Positions 1 to 8,064 of a stretch of DNA of 24,724 nt are shown here, in pieces. Under the pieces are notes generated by a model. That model was not told where the DNA came from and made no database searches. It saw only the letters and a program-made list of their open reading frames with translations. Each line of letters begins with the position of its first letter. The stretch's first letter is position 1. Made by a program: the position numbers and the translations under genes. Source of the DNA: JANMCE01 sp031360915 (GTDB taxonomy: Bacteria > Actinomycetota > Acidimicrobiia > Acidimicrobiales > Ilumatobacteraceae); contig JANMCE010000077.1 of the NCBI GenBank assembly GCA_031360915.1, positions 1 through 24,724 of the forward strand, read 5' to 3'.

Positions 1-22
1 TACTCCTTCGGCCCTTACGCGA

Positions 23-126
23 ACCCCCCAACTTCAAACCTATTACCCCCCAACCCAGCCATGTAGCTGTCCGAAACAGCGGACGATTGGGCAGGTTGGA
101 GGGCAAATGGTGGATAGTTGGAAGGT
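23..126. repeat. Inverted double-box repeat element, copy 1
   Basis: Two boxes reading ACCCCCCAAC begin at 23 and 45, exactly 22 bases apart. Two boxes in the opposite orientation, GTTGGAGGG at 95 and GTTGGAAGG at 117, are again 22 bases apart. The inner edges are separated by 40 bases (55-94). Aligned as an imperfect inverted repeat, the arms 23-56 and 93-126 match at about 23 of 34 positions. The element ends about 10 bases beyond the stop codon of the M20 gene. The centre contains a small hairpin (GTCCG at 69-73 with CGGAC at 80-84). The same architecture recurs at 8614-8716. Function unknown: it could be a transcription-ending structure, a REP-like element or a protein-binding array. Confidence 0.6.
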
Positions 127-136
127 TGACGGGTAG

Positions 137-1375
137 CTACAGCTCGCCGGCGGCCACCATTTCGATGGCGCGGCGCACGGTGCGGTTGAACGCGTCGGCG
201 CCCATGCGGAGATGGTCGTGCGGCGTGTCCTCCTCCTTGGTGTGTGAGAGACCGTTCGTTGAAGAGGTGAAGATCATCGCGGTAGGCACCCGACGCGCCA
301 TTTCCGATGCGTCGTGAAGCGCACCCGACGGCAGCTCGAAGTCGTGGCCCTCTATGTCGCGCACGGCTTGGCGGGCCGCGGCCATCAATCGTTCATCGAA
401 TGGCATGGGCGGAATGCGGAAAATATGTTCCCACTCCACTGTGCAGCCCTCACGCTCGGCCGCTCGGTCCGCGGCCTCGTGTGCATCGCGGAACATGGCG
501 GCCAGGGAGTTGGCGTCGATGTGGCGCATGTCCATCGAAATGCGGGTCTCCCCCGCGACCGCAGTGACAACGCCGGGCCAGCACTGAGCCACGCCAACGG
601 TGGCCACGCCATCGTGCCGCTCGGCGATCTCGGCCAGCTCGATGGCGAAACGGCCCGCGGCCCGAAACGAATCCTTGCGCATCGACATCGGCATGGTGCC
701 CGAGTGGGCGGCTTGACCGCGGAAGATGAGCCGCTCGCGTTCGATGCCGTTGGTCCCGATCACCGATGCAATACCGAGGCCCTTGTGCTCTAGCACCGGT
801 CCCTGTTCGATATGGACTTCTACGTAGGCCTTCACGTCGGCCATGCGGGTTTGGCAGCCGTCCAGGTTGTCGATGTTGATACCGTGCTCGGCCAGAACCT
901 CTGGCAGCTTGTTGCCTTCCCTATCGGAGAGACCGCGCAGTACTTCGATGTCGAGCGTGCCCATCGATGCCGCCGAGCCGAACAGGCTGCGTGAGAATCG
1001 AGCACCCTCCTCGTCGGCCCAGTCGACGACCGCAACGGTGCAGGCTGGCGTGCCTTCCTCGGCGAGCGAACGCAGCAGTTCGACGCCCGACATCACGCCG
1101 AGCGCACCGTCGAGCCAGCCACCCTTGGGCACCGAATCAAGGTGCGAACCAACCACCACCGTCTCGGGCATTGCGCCTCGCAGGTAGGCCCACAGGTTTC
1201 CGGCTTCATCCTGCTCGATATCCACCGGAAGCGTTGCCAGCGCCTCGCGGAAGTATGACCGCGCCTCCAACCATTCGGGCGTCCAGGCGAGACGGCGTGA
1301 CCCCTCGGGCCCGCCAGTACGAGACGCCAGTTCCTGCAGGAGATGAACAACATTCTGCGACCGGTAGGTACTCAT
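137..1375 (-). CDS. M20-family amidohydrolase (allantoate / N-carbamoyl-amino-acid hydrolase type)
   Basis: A cytoplasmic zinc amidohydrolase of the HyuC/AllC branch of peptidase family M20. These enzymes hydrolyse a carbamoyl, ureido or similar N-acyl group from amino-acid-like substrates. The 412-residue product carries the full metal set: GSHLDS (His78), WLDG (Asp89), DEEGARF (Glu122/Glu123), VEVHIEQG (His188) and GLSH (His378). It also has the lid-domain motif AAHSGTMPM near 222-230 and SGALHDASE near 350. I chose ATG 1375 over an in-frame ATG 51 bases upstream because a TATCGT box ends 7 bases before it, the spacing of a leaderless transcript. The upstream extension looks unlike the family. 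Substrate is not readable from sequence. Allantoate, ureidopropionate or N-formylglutamate are all possible; the last is of interest because the hut operon in this window lacks hutG. Confidence 0.85.
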   Translation of the reverse strand: MSTYRSQNVVHLLQELASRTGGPEGSRRLAWTPEWLEARSYFREALATLPVDIEQDEAGNLWAYLRGAMPETVVVGSHLDSVPKGGWLDGALGVMSGVELLRSLAEEGTPACTVAVVDWADEEGARFSRSLFGSAASMGTLDIEVLRGLSDREGNKLPEVLAEHGINIDNLDGCQTRMADVKAYVEVHIEQGPVLEHKGLGIASVIGTNGIERERLIFRGQAAHSGTMPMSMRKDSFRAAGRFAIELAEIAERHDGVATVGVAQCWPGVVTAVAGETRISMDMRHIDANSLAAMFRDAHEAADRAAEREGCTVEWEHIFRIPPMPFDERLMAAARQAVRDIEGHDFELPSGALHDASEMARRVPTAMIFTSSTNGLSHTKEEDTPHDHLRMGADAFNRTVRRAIEMVAAGEL

Positions 1376-1382
1376 CGACGCA

Positions 1383-1388
1383 ACGATA
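1383..1388 (-). promoter_or_regulatory. Candidate -10 box, leaderless start of the M20 gene
   Basis: TATCGT on the minus strand is followed by 7 bases and then ATG 1375. This places the transcription start at or next to the start codon. No convincing -35 box or Shine-Dalgarno is visible. Inference from spacing only. Confidence 0.4.
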
Positions 1389-1491
1389 ACGGCCCTCACC
1401 GCTCGCTGGCTGGGTCGTATCCACATCGCTCACCACACTGCTCACCTCATCTGATTCGTAACGCCCATCCCACGACCGATTCACCTTCCCG

Positions 1492-1497
1492 TACGAT
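1492..1497 (+). promoter_or_regulatory. Candidate -10 box, leaderless start of the scramblase-like gene
   Basis: TACGAT is followed by 6 bases and ATG 1504. The arrangement matches actinobacterial leaderless promoters and mirrors the divergent box at 1383-1388. No Shine-Dalgarno precedes the ATG. Confidence 0.45.
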
Positions 1498-1503
1498 GAG
1501 CCG

Positions 1504-2394
1504 ATGAGCTCACCTGCTGCCGCGTGGCACCCGGACCCCATGGGTCGACATCAACTGCGTTACTGGGACGGCCAAGCGTGGACGGAGCATGTCTCCACCA
1601 ACGGCGTGCAGACCGTTGACCCGCTGGCGCCAACGACTGCCGGACAGGTACAGGCGACCGCAACCGGAGCAGATGGCATCACAAAAATCGAACAACTGAC
1701 CAGCTTCGACAACGCGCACGACCCGTCGAAGATCCAGGCGCAGGTGCACGGCAACAACGGCATCCGCAGCGCCGGTGTGGGCGACGTTGCATTCGAGGGT
1801 GACGGCACCATCTTCAACGAGCCGATTCTGGTGGTGAACCAGAAGGCGAAAGTGTTCGAGGTAACCAACCAGTACAGCGTGTTCGACCGCCAGGGTCGAC
1901 AGATCGCCGGTGTCAACGAAGTGGGTCAGAGCGGCGCCAAGAAGGCCATGAGACTGCTCACGAATCTCGATCAGTTCATGACCCACAAGCTTGAAGTGGT
2001 GAATAGCGCCGGCGACGTGCAACTGCGCATCACGCGACCAGCCAAGGTCATCAAGAGCACGGTCATCGTGAGCAACGCGCAGGATCAGGAGATCGGCCGG
2101 ATCGTGCAGGACAACGTGTTCGGCAAGATCCACTTCACCCTTCAGGCTGGCGGCCACACATACGGGGCGATCAAGGCCGAGAACTGGCGGGCCTGGAACT
2201 TCCGCATTGAAGACCACACCGGTACCGAAGTGGCGCGCATCACCAAGACGTTTGAGGGTTTTGCCAAGGCCATGTTCACCACGGCCGACAACTACGTGGT
2301 GCAGATTCACACGCAGTTGGCCCAGCCGCTCAACGCGCTCGTCGTAGCGGCCGCCCTCTGCGTTGACACGGCGTTGAAGCAGGACTCCAACTAG
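1504..2394 (+). CDS. DUF2510 / phospholipid-scramblase-like (LURP-one-related) protein
   Basis: A 296-residue protein with two recognisable parts. Residues about 5-31 form a DUF2510 domain, a short actinobacterial module with the pattern AWHPDP, then GRHQLRYWDG, then WTEHV. After a polar linker, residues about 85-290 resemble the bacterial scramblase/LURP-one-related beta-barrel domain. Landmarks are LVVNQKAK, DQFMTHKLEV, NVFGKIHF, ENWRAWNF, MFTTADNYVVQIH and VDTALKQD. No signal peptide is visible; DUF2510 proteins are often membrane-associated, but no clear transmembrane segment is seen here apart from a mildly hydrophobic C-terminus. Biochemical role unknown: bacterial members of this fold have no established lipid-flipping activity. 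It is followed after 10 bases by the M24 gene, so the two are probably co-transcribed. Confidence 0.8.
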   Translation: MSSPAAAWHPDPMGRHQLRYWDGQAWTEHVSTNGVQTVDPLAPTTAGQVQATATGADGITKIEQLTSFDNAHDPSKIQAQVHGNNGIRSAGVGDVAFEGDGTIFNEPILVVNQKAKVFEVTNQYSVFDRQGRQIAGVNEVGQSGAKKAMRLLTNLDQFMTHKLEVVNSAGDVQLRITRPAKVIKSTVIVSNAQDQEIGRIVQDNVFGKIHFTLQAGGHTYGAIKAENWRAWNFRIEDHTGTEVARITKTFEGFAKAMFTTADNYVVQIHTQLAQPLNALVVAAALCVDTALKQDSN

Positions 2395-2404
2395 CTTTTC
2401 CGCC

Positions 2405-3628
2405 ATGACGCTTTCACCGCTCGGTATCGACGTCCCTGGCCGTCTCGCTGCAATCGATCAGACCAAGCTGTGCACCGACCGACTGGCCCGAGTCCGCGAC
2501 CAGCTCGTGCGACTCGACTACGGAGCCGCAGTGCTCAGCGACCCCATGAATATCCGGTACGCGACGGGATCGCGCAACATGGCGGTGTGGACGTTGCATG
2601 GCCCTGGTCGCTACGTATTCGTTCCTGTCGACGGTCCGGTGGTCATGTTCGAGTTCGCCTCTTCGCAGCACAATCTTGCTGGTCTCACCACGATCGACGA
2701 AGTGCGTAACAGCACGTCGTGGTTCTACTTCATGGCCGGTCCGCGAACGCAGGAGAAGGCCGGCGTGTGGGCGACGGAGATTATCGATCTCATGCGCCAG
2801 TACGGAGGCGTCGACCAGCGCTTAGCCGTCGATCGGTGCGAGCCGTGGGGGGCCGCGCATCTGACCAACGCGGGCATCTCGCTTCATGATGCGCAGGAGC
2901 CCCTCGAGTTGGCCCGCGTGATCAAGACGCCCGAGGAGTTGGCCTGTCTGCAGCTGTCAATGGATGTGTGCGACCTCGGGGTTGCGCGCATGCGTTCGAA
3001 ACTCGAGCCTGGCGTCACCGAGAATCAGTTGTGGTCCGAACTGCACGCCACCAACATTGCCCACGACGGTGAGTGGATCGAGTCCCGGCTACTCACCTCC
3101 GGTCCCCGCACGAACCCGTGGTTTCAGGAGAGCGGCAACCGCACCATTCAGGCCGGTGAGATGGTTGCGTTTGATACCGACATGGTCGGCCCTGTCGGGT
3201 ACCTGGCCGACATCTCTCGCACCTGGGTGTGCCCGGGCAAGGCAGCCACCGCCGCCCAACGCACCCAGTTTGAGATCGCTCAGGAACAGGTGCTCACCAA
3301 CATCGAACTGCTGCGCCCGGGCCTCGGGTTCCGCGAGTTCGGTGAGAAGTGCTGGACGGTGCCCGACCGCTTCGTGCCGAACCGCTACATGATGATGCTG
3401 CACGGTGCCGGCCTGGTCGACGAATACCCCACCGTTGCCTACGCGGTGGACTTCGAGGACTGGGGCTACGACGGCACCTTCGAAGAGAACATGGTCGTGT
3501 GCGTCGAGAGTTACATCGGTGAGGTCGGTGGCCCGCACGGCGTGAAGTTGGAGCAGCAGGTGGTAATCACGGCCAACGGCGCCGTACCGCTTTCCAATAC
3601 GCCGTTCGTTGATTCACTCGTTGAATGA
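2405..3628 (+). CDS. M24-family metalloprotein, DddP-like (candidate DMSP lyase)
   Basis: A 407-residue creatinase/aminopeptidase-P fold protein of family M24. It resembles DddP, the dimetal M24 relative that cleaves dimethylsulfoniopropionate to acrylate and dimethyl sulfide. Metal ligands by alignment from memory are Asp257 and Asp259 (AFDTD), Asp269 (ADISRTW), His333 (LHGAG), Glu368 (CVES) and Glu383 (KLEQQ). Spacings between them match DddP as I recall it: ten residues from the second to the third Asp and fifteen between the two Glu. The proposed catalytic Asp (Asp339, six after the His) and Tyr (Tyr328, five before it) are present, as is the distinctive GPRTNPWFQE segment near 233-242. 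Length is close to DddP (about 390-450). Alternative: another M24 hydrolase such as an ectoine hydrolase or Xaa-Pro dipeptidase. Family call is strong; DMSP activity is inference. Confidence 0.7.
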   Translation: MTLSPLGIDVPGRLAAIDQTKLCTDRLARVRDQLVRLDYGAAVLSDPMNIRYATGSRNMAVWTLHGPGRYVFVPVDGPVVMFEFASSQHNLAGLTTIDEVRNSTSWFYFMAGPRTQEKAGVWATEIIDLMRQYGGVDQRLAVDRCEPWGAAHLTNAGISLHDAQEPLELARVIKTPEELACLQLSMDVCDLGVARMRSKLEPGVTENQLWSELHATNIAHDGEWIESRLLTSGPRTNPWFQESGNRTIQAGEMVAFDTDMVGPVGYLADISRTWVCPGKAATAAQRTQFEIAQEQVLTNIELLRPGLGFREFGEKCWTVPDRFVPNRYMMMLHGAGLVDEYPTVAYAVDFEDWGYDGTFEENMVVCVESYIGEVGGPHGVKLEQQVVITANGAVPLSNTPFVDSLVE

Positions 3629-3631
3629 CGT

Positions 3632-3653
3632 GTCCGGCGGGTCCTCGCCGGAC
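3632..3653 (+). terminator. Terminator-like hairpin after the DddP-like gene
   Basis: A perfect 8-bp GC-rich inverted repeat lies 3 bases past the stop codon: GTCCGGCG at 3632-3639, a 6-base loop, and CGCCGGAC at 3646-3653. No T-run follows, so it would be an atypical intrinsic terminator, as is common in high-GC actinobacteria. The next gene starts 26 bases later with its own -10-like box. Confidence 0.5.
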
Positions 3654-3666
3654 GAGCGGGTTGGGC

Positions 3667-3672
3667 AATACT
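3667..3672 (+). promoter_or_regulatory. Weak candidate -10 box before the methyltransferase
   Basis: AATACT ends 7 bases before GTG 3680, and no Shine-Dalgarno is present. It fits only the second and last consensus positions plus spacing, so this is a weak call. Confidence 0.25.
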
Positions 3673-3679
3673 CGTACTT

Positions 3680-4330
3680 GTGAGCAACTGGAGTGAGTGG
3701 CGGGCGCAGGTCAATCTGGACGACTACGAGGCCCGTTGGCAGCAGATGGCCGACGACGGAGCGAATCCGCACGGGGAGGCCGATTTCATCGATCGGTTCG
3801 CCCCGTCCTCGGTGCTCGACGCCGGGTGCGGTACCGGGCGGGTCGGCATCGAGCTCGCCGGTCGTGGCATCGATGTGGTGGGCACCGATCTGGATGACGA
3901 CATGCTCGCCTACGCGCGCGGGAAGGCTCCGCAGATCGACTGGGTTCAGTCGGACTTGGTCGACCTCGAACTCGGGCGCGTCTTTGATCTGGTGGCGTTG
4001 GCTGGCAATGTGATCCCCTACGTCGAGCCACCTGATCGGCCAGCCGCCGTCGCCGGTGCCGCCCGCCACGTGGCGATCGGCGGACATCTCATTGCCGGTT
4101 TCACTTTACGCGCGGACTGGTTCCCTCTGGCCGATTATGACCGGTGGTGCGCCGAAGCAGGCCTGCACCTGATCGCCCACCATGCGACCTGGGCCGGGCA
4201 CAACGACGACAGCGGTGACTACGACGGCGGTGACTACGTCGTGGCTGTGCATCGTCGTTTGTCACTCGGCGGGTCGTCCGGTGGCGAAGTCGTCCCACAG
4301 CGCCCGATACGCACCCCCTTGGGCCAGTAG
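3680..4330 (+). CDS. Class I SAM-dependent methyltransferase
   Basis: A small 216-residue Rossmann-fold methyltransferase. Motif I is VLDAGCGTGRVGIEL near 45-59, followed by the acidic strand-2 end GTDLDDDML (about 68-76) that would bind the SAM ribose, then FDLVALAGNV (motif IV) and a GGHLIAGFT strand. The acceptor substrate is unknown. Translation begins at GTG 3680 directly after a hairpin and a -10-like box, suggesting its own leaderless transcript. The last 69 bases overlap the 3' end of the convergent ABC exporter gene. The final ~30 residues are therefore constrained by the other strand and look like an extension beyond the usual end of the fold (around the DYVVAVHRR segment). Confidence 0.8.
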   Translation: MSNWSEWRAQVNLDDYEARWQQMADDGANPHGEADFIDRFAPSSVLDAGCGTGRVGIELAGRGIDVVGTDLDDDMLAYARGKAPQIDWVQSDLVDLELGRVFDLVALAGNVIPYVEPPDRPAAVAGAARHVAIGGHLIAGFTLRADWFPLADYDRWCAEAGLHLIAHHATWAGHNDDSGDYDGGDYVVAVHRRLSLGGSSGGEVVPQRPIRTPLGQ

Positions 4331-7300
4331 TTCGTCATGCGGACCCGACTCCACGATGCGGCCGCCATCGACCACGAAGATGCGATCGGCTGATGCTGCG
4401 GTGGTTAAGCGATGGGCTACCACGAGCGTGGTGCGACCTTGCGCCGCTGCGTGCATCGCCCTTTGCACGCGAGCTTCGGTGGCGAGGTCGAGCTGCGATG
4501 TTGCTTCGTCGAGCAGGAGGATAGATGGGTTCACCAGGAGGGCCCGGGCCAGGGCAATCAACTGCCGCTGTCCCGACGACAGCGACCGACCGCGCTCGCT
4601 GACGGCAGTGCGGTAGCCCTGCGGCAACGACGCCACGAAGTCATGTGCACCGACGGCACGCGCCGCTGCCTCCACCTCGGCATCCGTGGCACTTTCGGCA
4701 CCGTACGCAATGTTGTCACGCACTGTTCCCGTGAACAGAAAGGCTTCCTGGGGAACAACCCCGAGATGCCTGCGGTACGCACCCAGTTCGAGCGAGCGGA
4801 GATCAATTCCGTCTACGAGTATCCGGCCCGCCGCCGGGTCGTAATAGCGGGCCACCAGCTTCACGATGGTCGATTTTCCTGCCCCGGTCTCCCCCACCAG
4901 AGCCACGGTTTCACCCGGCCGGATATGCATGGTGACGCCCGCCAGCGCATCACCAACGCCACCGTCGTAACGGAATGAGACGTCTTCGAACGTGACATCA
5001 CCGGCGTCGACCGATGGGACGATTGGATGGGCAGCCGGTGGCGTGGCCGACGGAGTCGACAGCAGCTCGCCGATTCGGGAAGTGGAGACCGACGCCTGCT
5101 GCCAAGTATCGAAGACCTGCGAGAGCTGCTGGATGGGCGCGAAGAACTGACCCACGTACAAGATGAACGCTACCACTACCGGTGCCGTAACTCTTCCCTG
5201 CGCCGTAAGGGCCGCGCCGGCGCCGAGCACGAGCACACCGGTGAGGTCGCCGAGGACATTCACTAGCGGAAAGAAAACCGAGATGAGCTTTTGCGAGCTG
5301 AGCCGAGCATTTCGATAGGCGCCGTTGACCGATCGGAAGCCGCCGATGTTGCGATCCTGCCGCACCGACGCCTGCGCCAGCCGGACGCCCGCCAGGCTCT
5401 CCTGCAGGTTCGCGTTCACTGTTGCAATGGCGTCACGCGATCGGTCGTACGCGCGTCGCGCCCGACGCTGAAACCACACCGTGGCGATCACGAGCGGCGG
5501 AATCATGGCCGCGGTCACCAGTGCCAATGGCGGCGACAACACCACGAGAAACACGAAGACTCCAACGCACGTCAGCCCACCAACTATTGCGGTCACCAGT
5601 CCGGTCTGAATCAACTGCGAGAGTGACTCAACATCGGTCGTCATGCGGGTCATGATGCGACCGTCCAGCTCGCGGTCGTAGTAGTCGAGCGACAGTCGCT
5701 GCAGATGTCCGAAGATGGTGAGACGCAATGAGTAGAGCACGCTCTCGGAGGTGCGCCCCGTGACGAGGGTGTAGCCCCACGTGACAACCGCATCAAGCAG
5801 GACTGCAGCCAGAAACAGCAAGGCTGAGCCGAACAGCAGCGACTGGTTACCGAGGCGCACTCCCTGATCGAGTCCGCGTCGGATGAGGAACGGTCCGGTG
5901 AGCGTCAGCAGTGCGTCGGCAACCACGAGCGCGAATCCGAACATCAGCCGTCTGCGCCAGGGTCGAAGATAGTCGAGAATGCGAAACGGCGAGGGAGGCG
6001 CGGAAGTCGCCAAAGCGTCGTCCACATCGGGAAGGTCCACAACCGGCGGCAGCGTTTCCAACCGTGCCAGCAGCTCCGGCGTGGCCGACAAAGCCCCCAT
6101 CCCCCCGGCTCCAGGTGGCCCCAGGCGCTGAGGCGCCGCCTCGATCATCGCCACGGGAATGTGGTCGTCGGGCTCCGGCCATGCCGCCATCGTTCTGCCG
6201 TCCACCAACAGCTCGGTGTCGGTCATGGCTGTGTCGTCTTCGCCGCCTTCGGCTCCTTCACCCGGCCCGGCCAAGAGGCTCCGATACAGCGCAGACGCTA
6301 CGAGAAGTTCCTCGTGGGTACCGTCAGCCACGACACGCCCTTTGTCGATGACAACGATGCGATCAGCCAATCGGAGGGTCGATCGACGGTGCGCGACCAG
6401 GATGGTGGTTCGGCCCAGCATGATCGTGCTCAGCGTGTCGTGGATGTCTTCTTCGGTCGTTGCATCCACCGATGATGTTGCGTCGTCAAGCACGAGAATG
6501 CGCGGGTGACCCAGGATGGCCCGGGCTAACGCAACCCGCTGCCGCTGGCCCCCCGAAATGGTGACGCCGCGTTCTCCAACCACCGTGTCGTACCCTTCAG
6601 GCAGTGCCGCCACGAAGTCATGCGCGCCTGCTGCCCTGGCTGCCGCCTCGACCTCATGCTGCGTGGCATCGGGACGGGCGTAGGCAATGTTGGCCCGGAC
6701 CGTGTCGGAGAACAAGAACGCCTCTTCAAACGCAAGGCCGACCTGATGTCGCAACGAGTCGAGGGTGACGTCCCGCACGTCAACCCCATCGATGGTGATG
6801 CGGCCCGAAGTCGCGTCATAGAACCGCGGCAGCAGCGCGGTCACGGTCGACTTGCCCGAGCCACTGGCGCCGACAAGCGCCACGACCTCGCCGGCGCGAA
6901 CGTGCAGATCGAATCCGTCAAGCACCGGCTGCTTCAACGAGTACCCGAATCGCACGCCTTCAAATCGAACCTCGCCCCGCACGGCCGGCAAAGCCACCGC
7001 GTCGGCCCTTTCGATCACGAGCGGCGTGGCATCTAAAACATCAAGCACCCGCTCAGCTCCGGCCCGAGCCTGCTGCGACGTGGCGAACACCACGCTCATC
7101 ATCCGTACGGGTGCCACGAGCTGGACGAGGTACGTGGAAAACGCCAGGAACGTGCCCAGGCTGAGACGACCGTGTATCGACAGCCAGCCGCCCAACGCCA
7201 GCACCGCGACCTGGGCAAGGACCGGCACAGTCGCCAGACCGGCGGTGTACTTGGACTGCAGCTTGACGAGCCGAACTCGCGACCCGAAGAGGTTCTTCGC

Positions 7301-8005
7301 GGCCGAGGCCAGCCTTCGTTGCTCGCGATCTTCCTGTCCGAAACCTTTCACCACCCGCACCCCCGTCACAGCCTCATCGACAACTCCCGCCACTTCGCCG
7401 GCCCGCTGCTGCGCGTGCCACGTCGCAGGGAACACCAGGCTTCGCATCCGCATCGAAAGCGCCAACAGAATCGGCAATGTCACCAGCGTCACCAAGGTAA
7501 GCAACGGCGAAAGAATCACCATGACCACGAGAGCGACAATGAGCAACACCAGGTTCCCAACCACGATCGGCAAGAAGCCAAGCAGCGTCTGTAACAGGCC
7601 AAGATCAGACGATGCACGCGACACAAGTTGTCCCGTCTGCAGTTTGTCGTGCCCGGCAAAATCGAGCCGCTGCAAACGTTCGTAGATGGCGTTGCGTAGA
7701 TCGAATTGCACCTCCAGGCTCACCCGCCCACCGACCCACCGTCGCACGTAGGCGCAAGCAAACGTGAACAGTGACGCCGCCACCAGGATGATCAACAGAG
7801 GCCACACCGGTCGACGATGAGCGACGATCACATCGTCAATGACCAGCCGTTCCACCACCGGCACCAGCGCGTAGATACCCTGCCCCGCAACCGAGACCCC
7901 GAACGCAACCAGCACATCACGCTTATGCGCCGCCACGAACGGCCACAACCGCTTGATCCATCCCCCGCTGCCAATCGGAGCTGGCTCCAGCGGTCGAGAT
8001 TCCAT
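4262..8005 (-). CDS. Full-length (TMD-NBD)x2 ABC exporter with one degenerate ATP site
   Basis: A single 1247-residue chain holding two complete type IV exporter halves (TMD1-NBD1-linker-TMD2-NBD2), the arrangement of the mycobacterial multidrug exporter Rv0194. NBD1: Walker A GASGSGKST 379-387, signature ISGGQ 483-487, Walker B ending LDD, with Asp508 in place of the catalytic Glu, Q-loop Gln replaced by Glu427, H-loop His539. NBD2: Walker A GETGAGKST 1038-1046, Gln1086, signature LSSGQ 1142-1146, LDE with Glu1167, His1198. The degenerate site therefore pairs Asp508 with the altered LSSGQ; the other site is canonical. An acidic/Pro-rich linker of about 90 residues (around 580-670) joins the halves. 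Start: ATG 8005 has a TAGTGT box 8 bases upstream; GTG 8032 is the alternative. Substrate unknown; lipid or drug export is typical. Confidence 0.9.
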   Translation of the reverse strand: MESRPLEPAPIGSGGWIKRLWPFVAAHKRDVLVAFGVSVAGQGIYALVPVVERLVIDDVIVAHRRPVWPLLIILVAASLFTFACAYVRRWVGGRVSLEVQFDLRNAIYERLQRLDFAGHDKLQTGQLVSRASSDLGLLQTLLGFLPIVVGNLVLLIVALVVMVILSPLLTLVTLVTLPILLALSMRMRSLVFPATWHAQQRAGEVAGVVDEAVTGVRVVKGFGQEDREQRRLASAAKNLFGSRVRLVKLQSKYTAGLATVPVLAQVAVLALGGWLSIHGRLSLGTFLAFSTYLVQLVAPVRMMSVVFATSQQARAGAERVLDVLDATPLVIERADAVALPAVRGEVRFEGVRFGYSLKQPVLDGFDLHVRAGEVVALVGASGSGKSTVTALLPRFYDATSGRITIDGVDVRDVTLDSLRHQVGLAFEEAFLFSDTVRANIAYARPDATQHEVEAAARAAGAHDFVAALPEGYDTVVGERGVTISGGQRQRVALARAILGHPRILVLDDATSSVDATTEEDIHDTLSTIMLGRTTILVAHRRSTLRLADRIVVIDKGRVVADGTHEELLVASALYRSLLAGPGEGAEGGEDDTAMTDTELLVDGRTMAAWPEPDDHIPVAMIEAAPQRLGPPGAGGMGALSATPELLARLETLPPVVDLPDVDDALATSAPPSPFRILDYLRPWRRRLMFGFALVVADALLTLTGPFLIRRGLDQGVRLGNQSLLFGSALLFLAAVLLDAVVTWGYTLVTGRTSESVLYSLRLTIFGHLQRLSLDYYDRELDGRIMTRMTTDVESLSQLIQTGLVTAIVGGLTCVGVFVFLVVLSPPLALVTAAMIPPLVIATVWFQRRARRAYDRSRDAIATVNANLQESLAGVRLAQASVRQDRNIGGFRSVNGAYRNARLSSQKLISVFFPLVNVLGDLTGVLVLGAGAALTAQGRVTAPVVVAFILYVGQFFAPIQQLSQVFDTWQQASVSTSRIGELLSTPSATPPAAHPIVPSVDAGDVTFEDVSFRYDGGVGDALAGVTMHIRPGETVALVGETGAGKSTIVKLVARYYDPAAGRILVDGIDLRSLELGAYRRHLGVVPQEAFLFTGTVRDNIAYGAESATDAEVEAAARAVGAHDFVASLPQGYRTAVSERGRSLSSGQRQLIALARALLVNPSILLLDEATSQLDLATEARVQRAMHAAAQGRTTLVVAHRLTTAASADRIFVVDGGRIVESGPHDELLAQGGAYRALWDDFATGRPAE

Positions 8006-8013
8006 CACCCGCC

Positions 8014-8019
8014 ACACTA
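8014..8019 (-). promoter_or_regulatory. Candidate -10 box, leaderless start of the ABC exporter
   Basis: TAGTGT on the minus strand ends 8 bases before ATG 8005. No Shine-Dalgarno is present, and the in-frame GTG at 8032 lies upstream of this box. The inference rests on the spacing seen at other genes in the window. Confidence 0.35.
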
Positions 8020-8064
8020 CGCCGAGCCCCACGAAACGCTACGCCGACATCGGTGCTTACGGTG

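Noticed and set aside
1264..1272. CCTCCAACC inside the M20 gene as another repeat box
   Set aside because: It is single, has no partner at 22 bases and no inverted pair, and is explained by coding sequence. Similar single hits inside the WYL-type regulator and GNAT genes were rejected for the same reason.
1510..2406. Long minus-strand open frame opposite the scramblase-like gene
   Set aside because: High-GC antisense shadow; the plus-strand protein has clear domain matches and the antisense translation resembles nothing.
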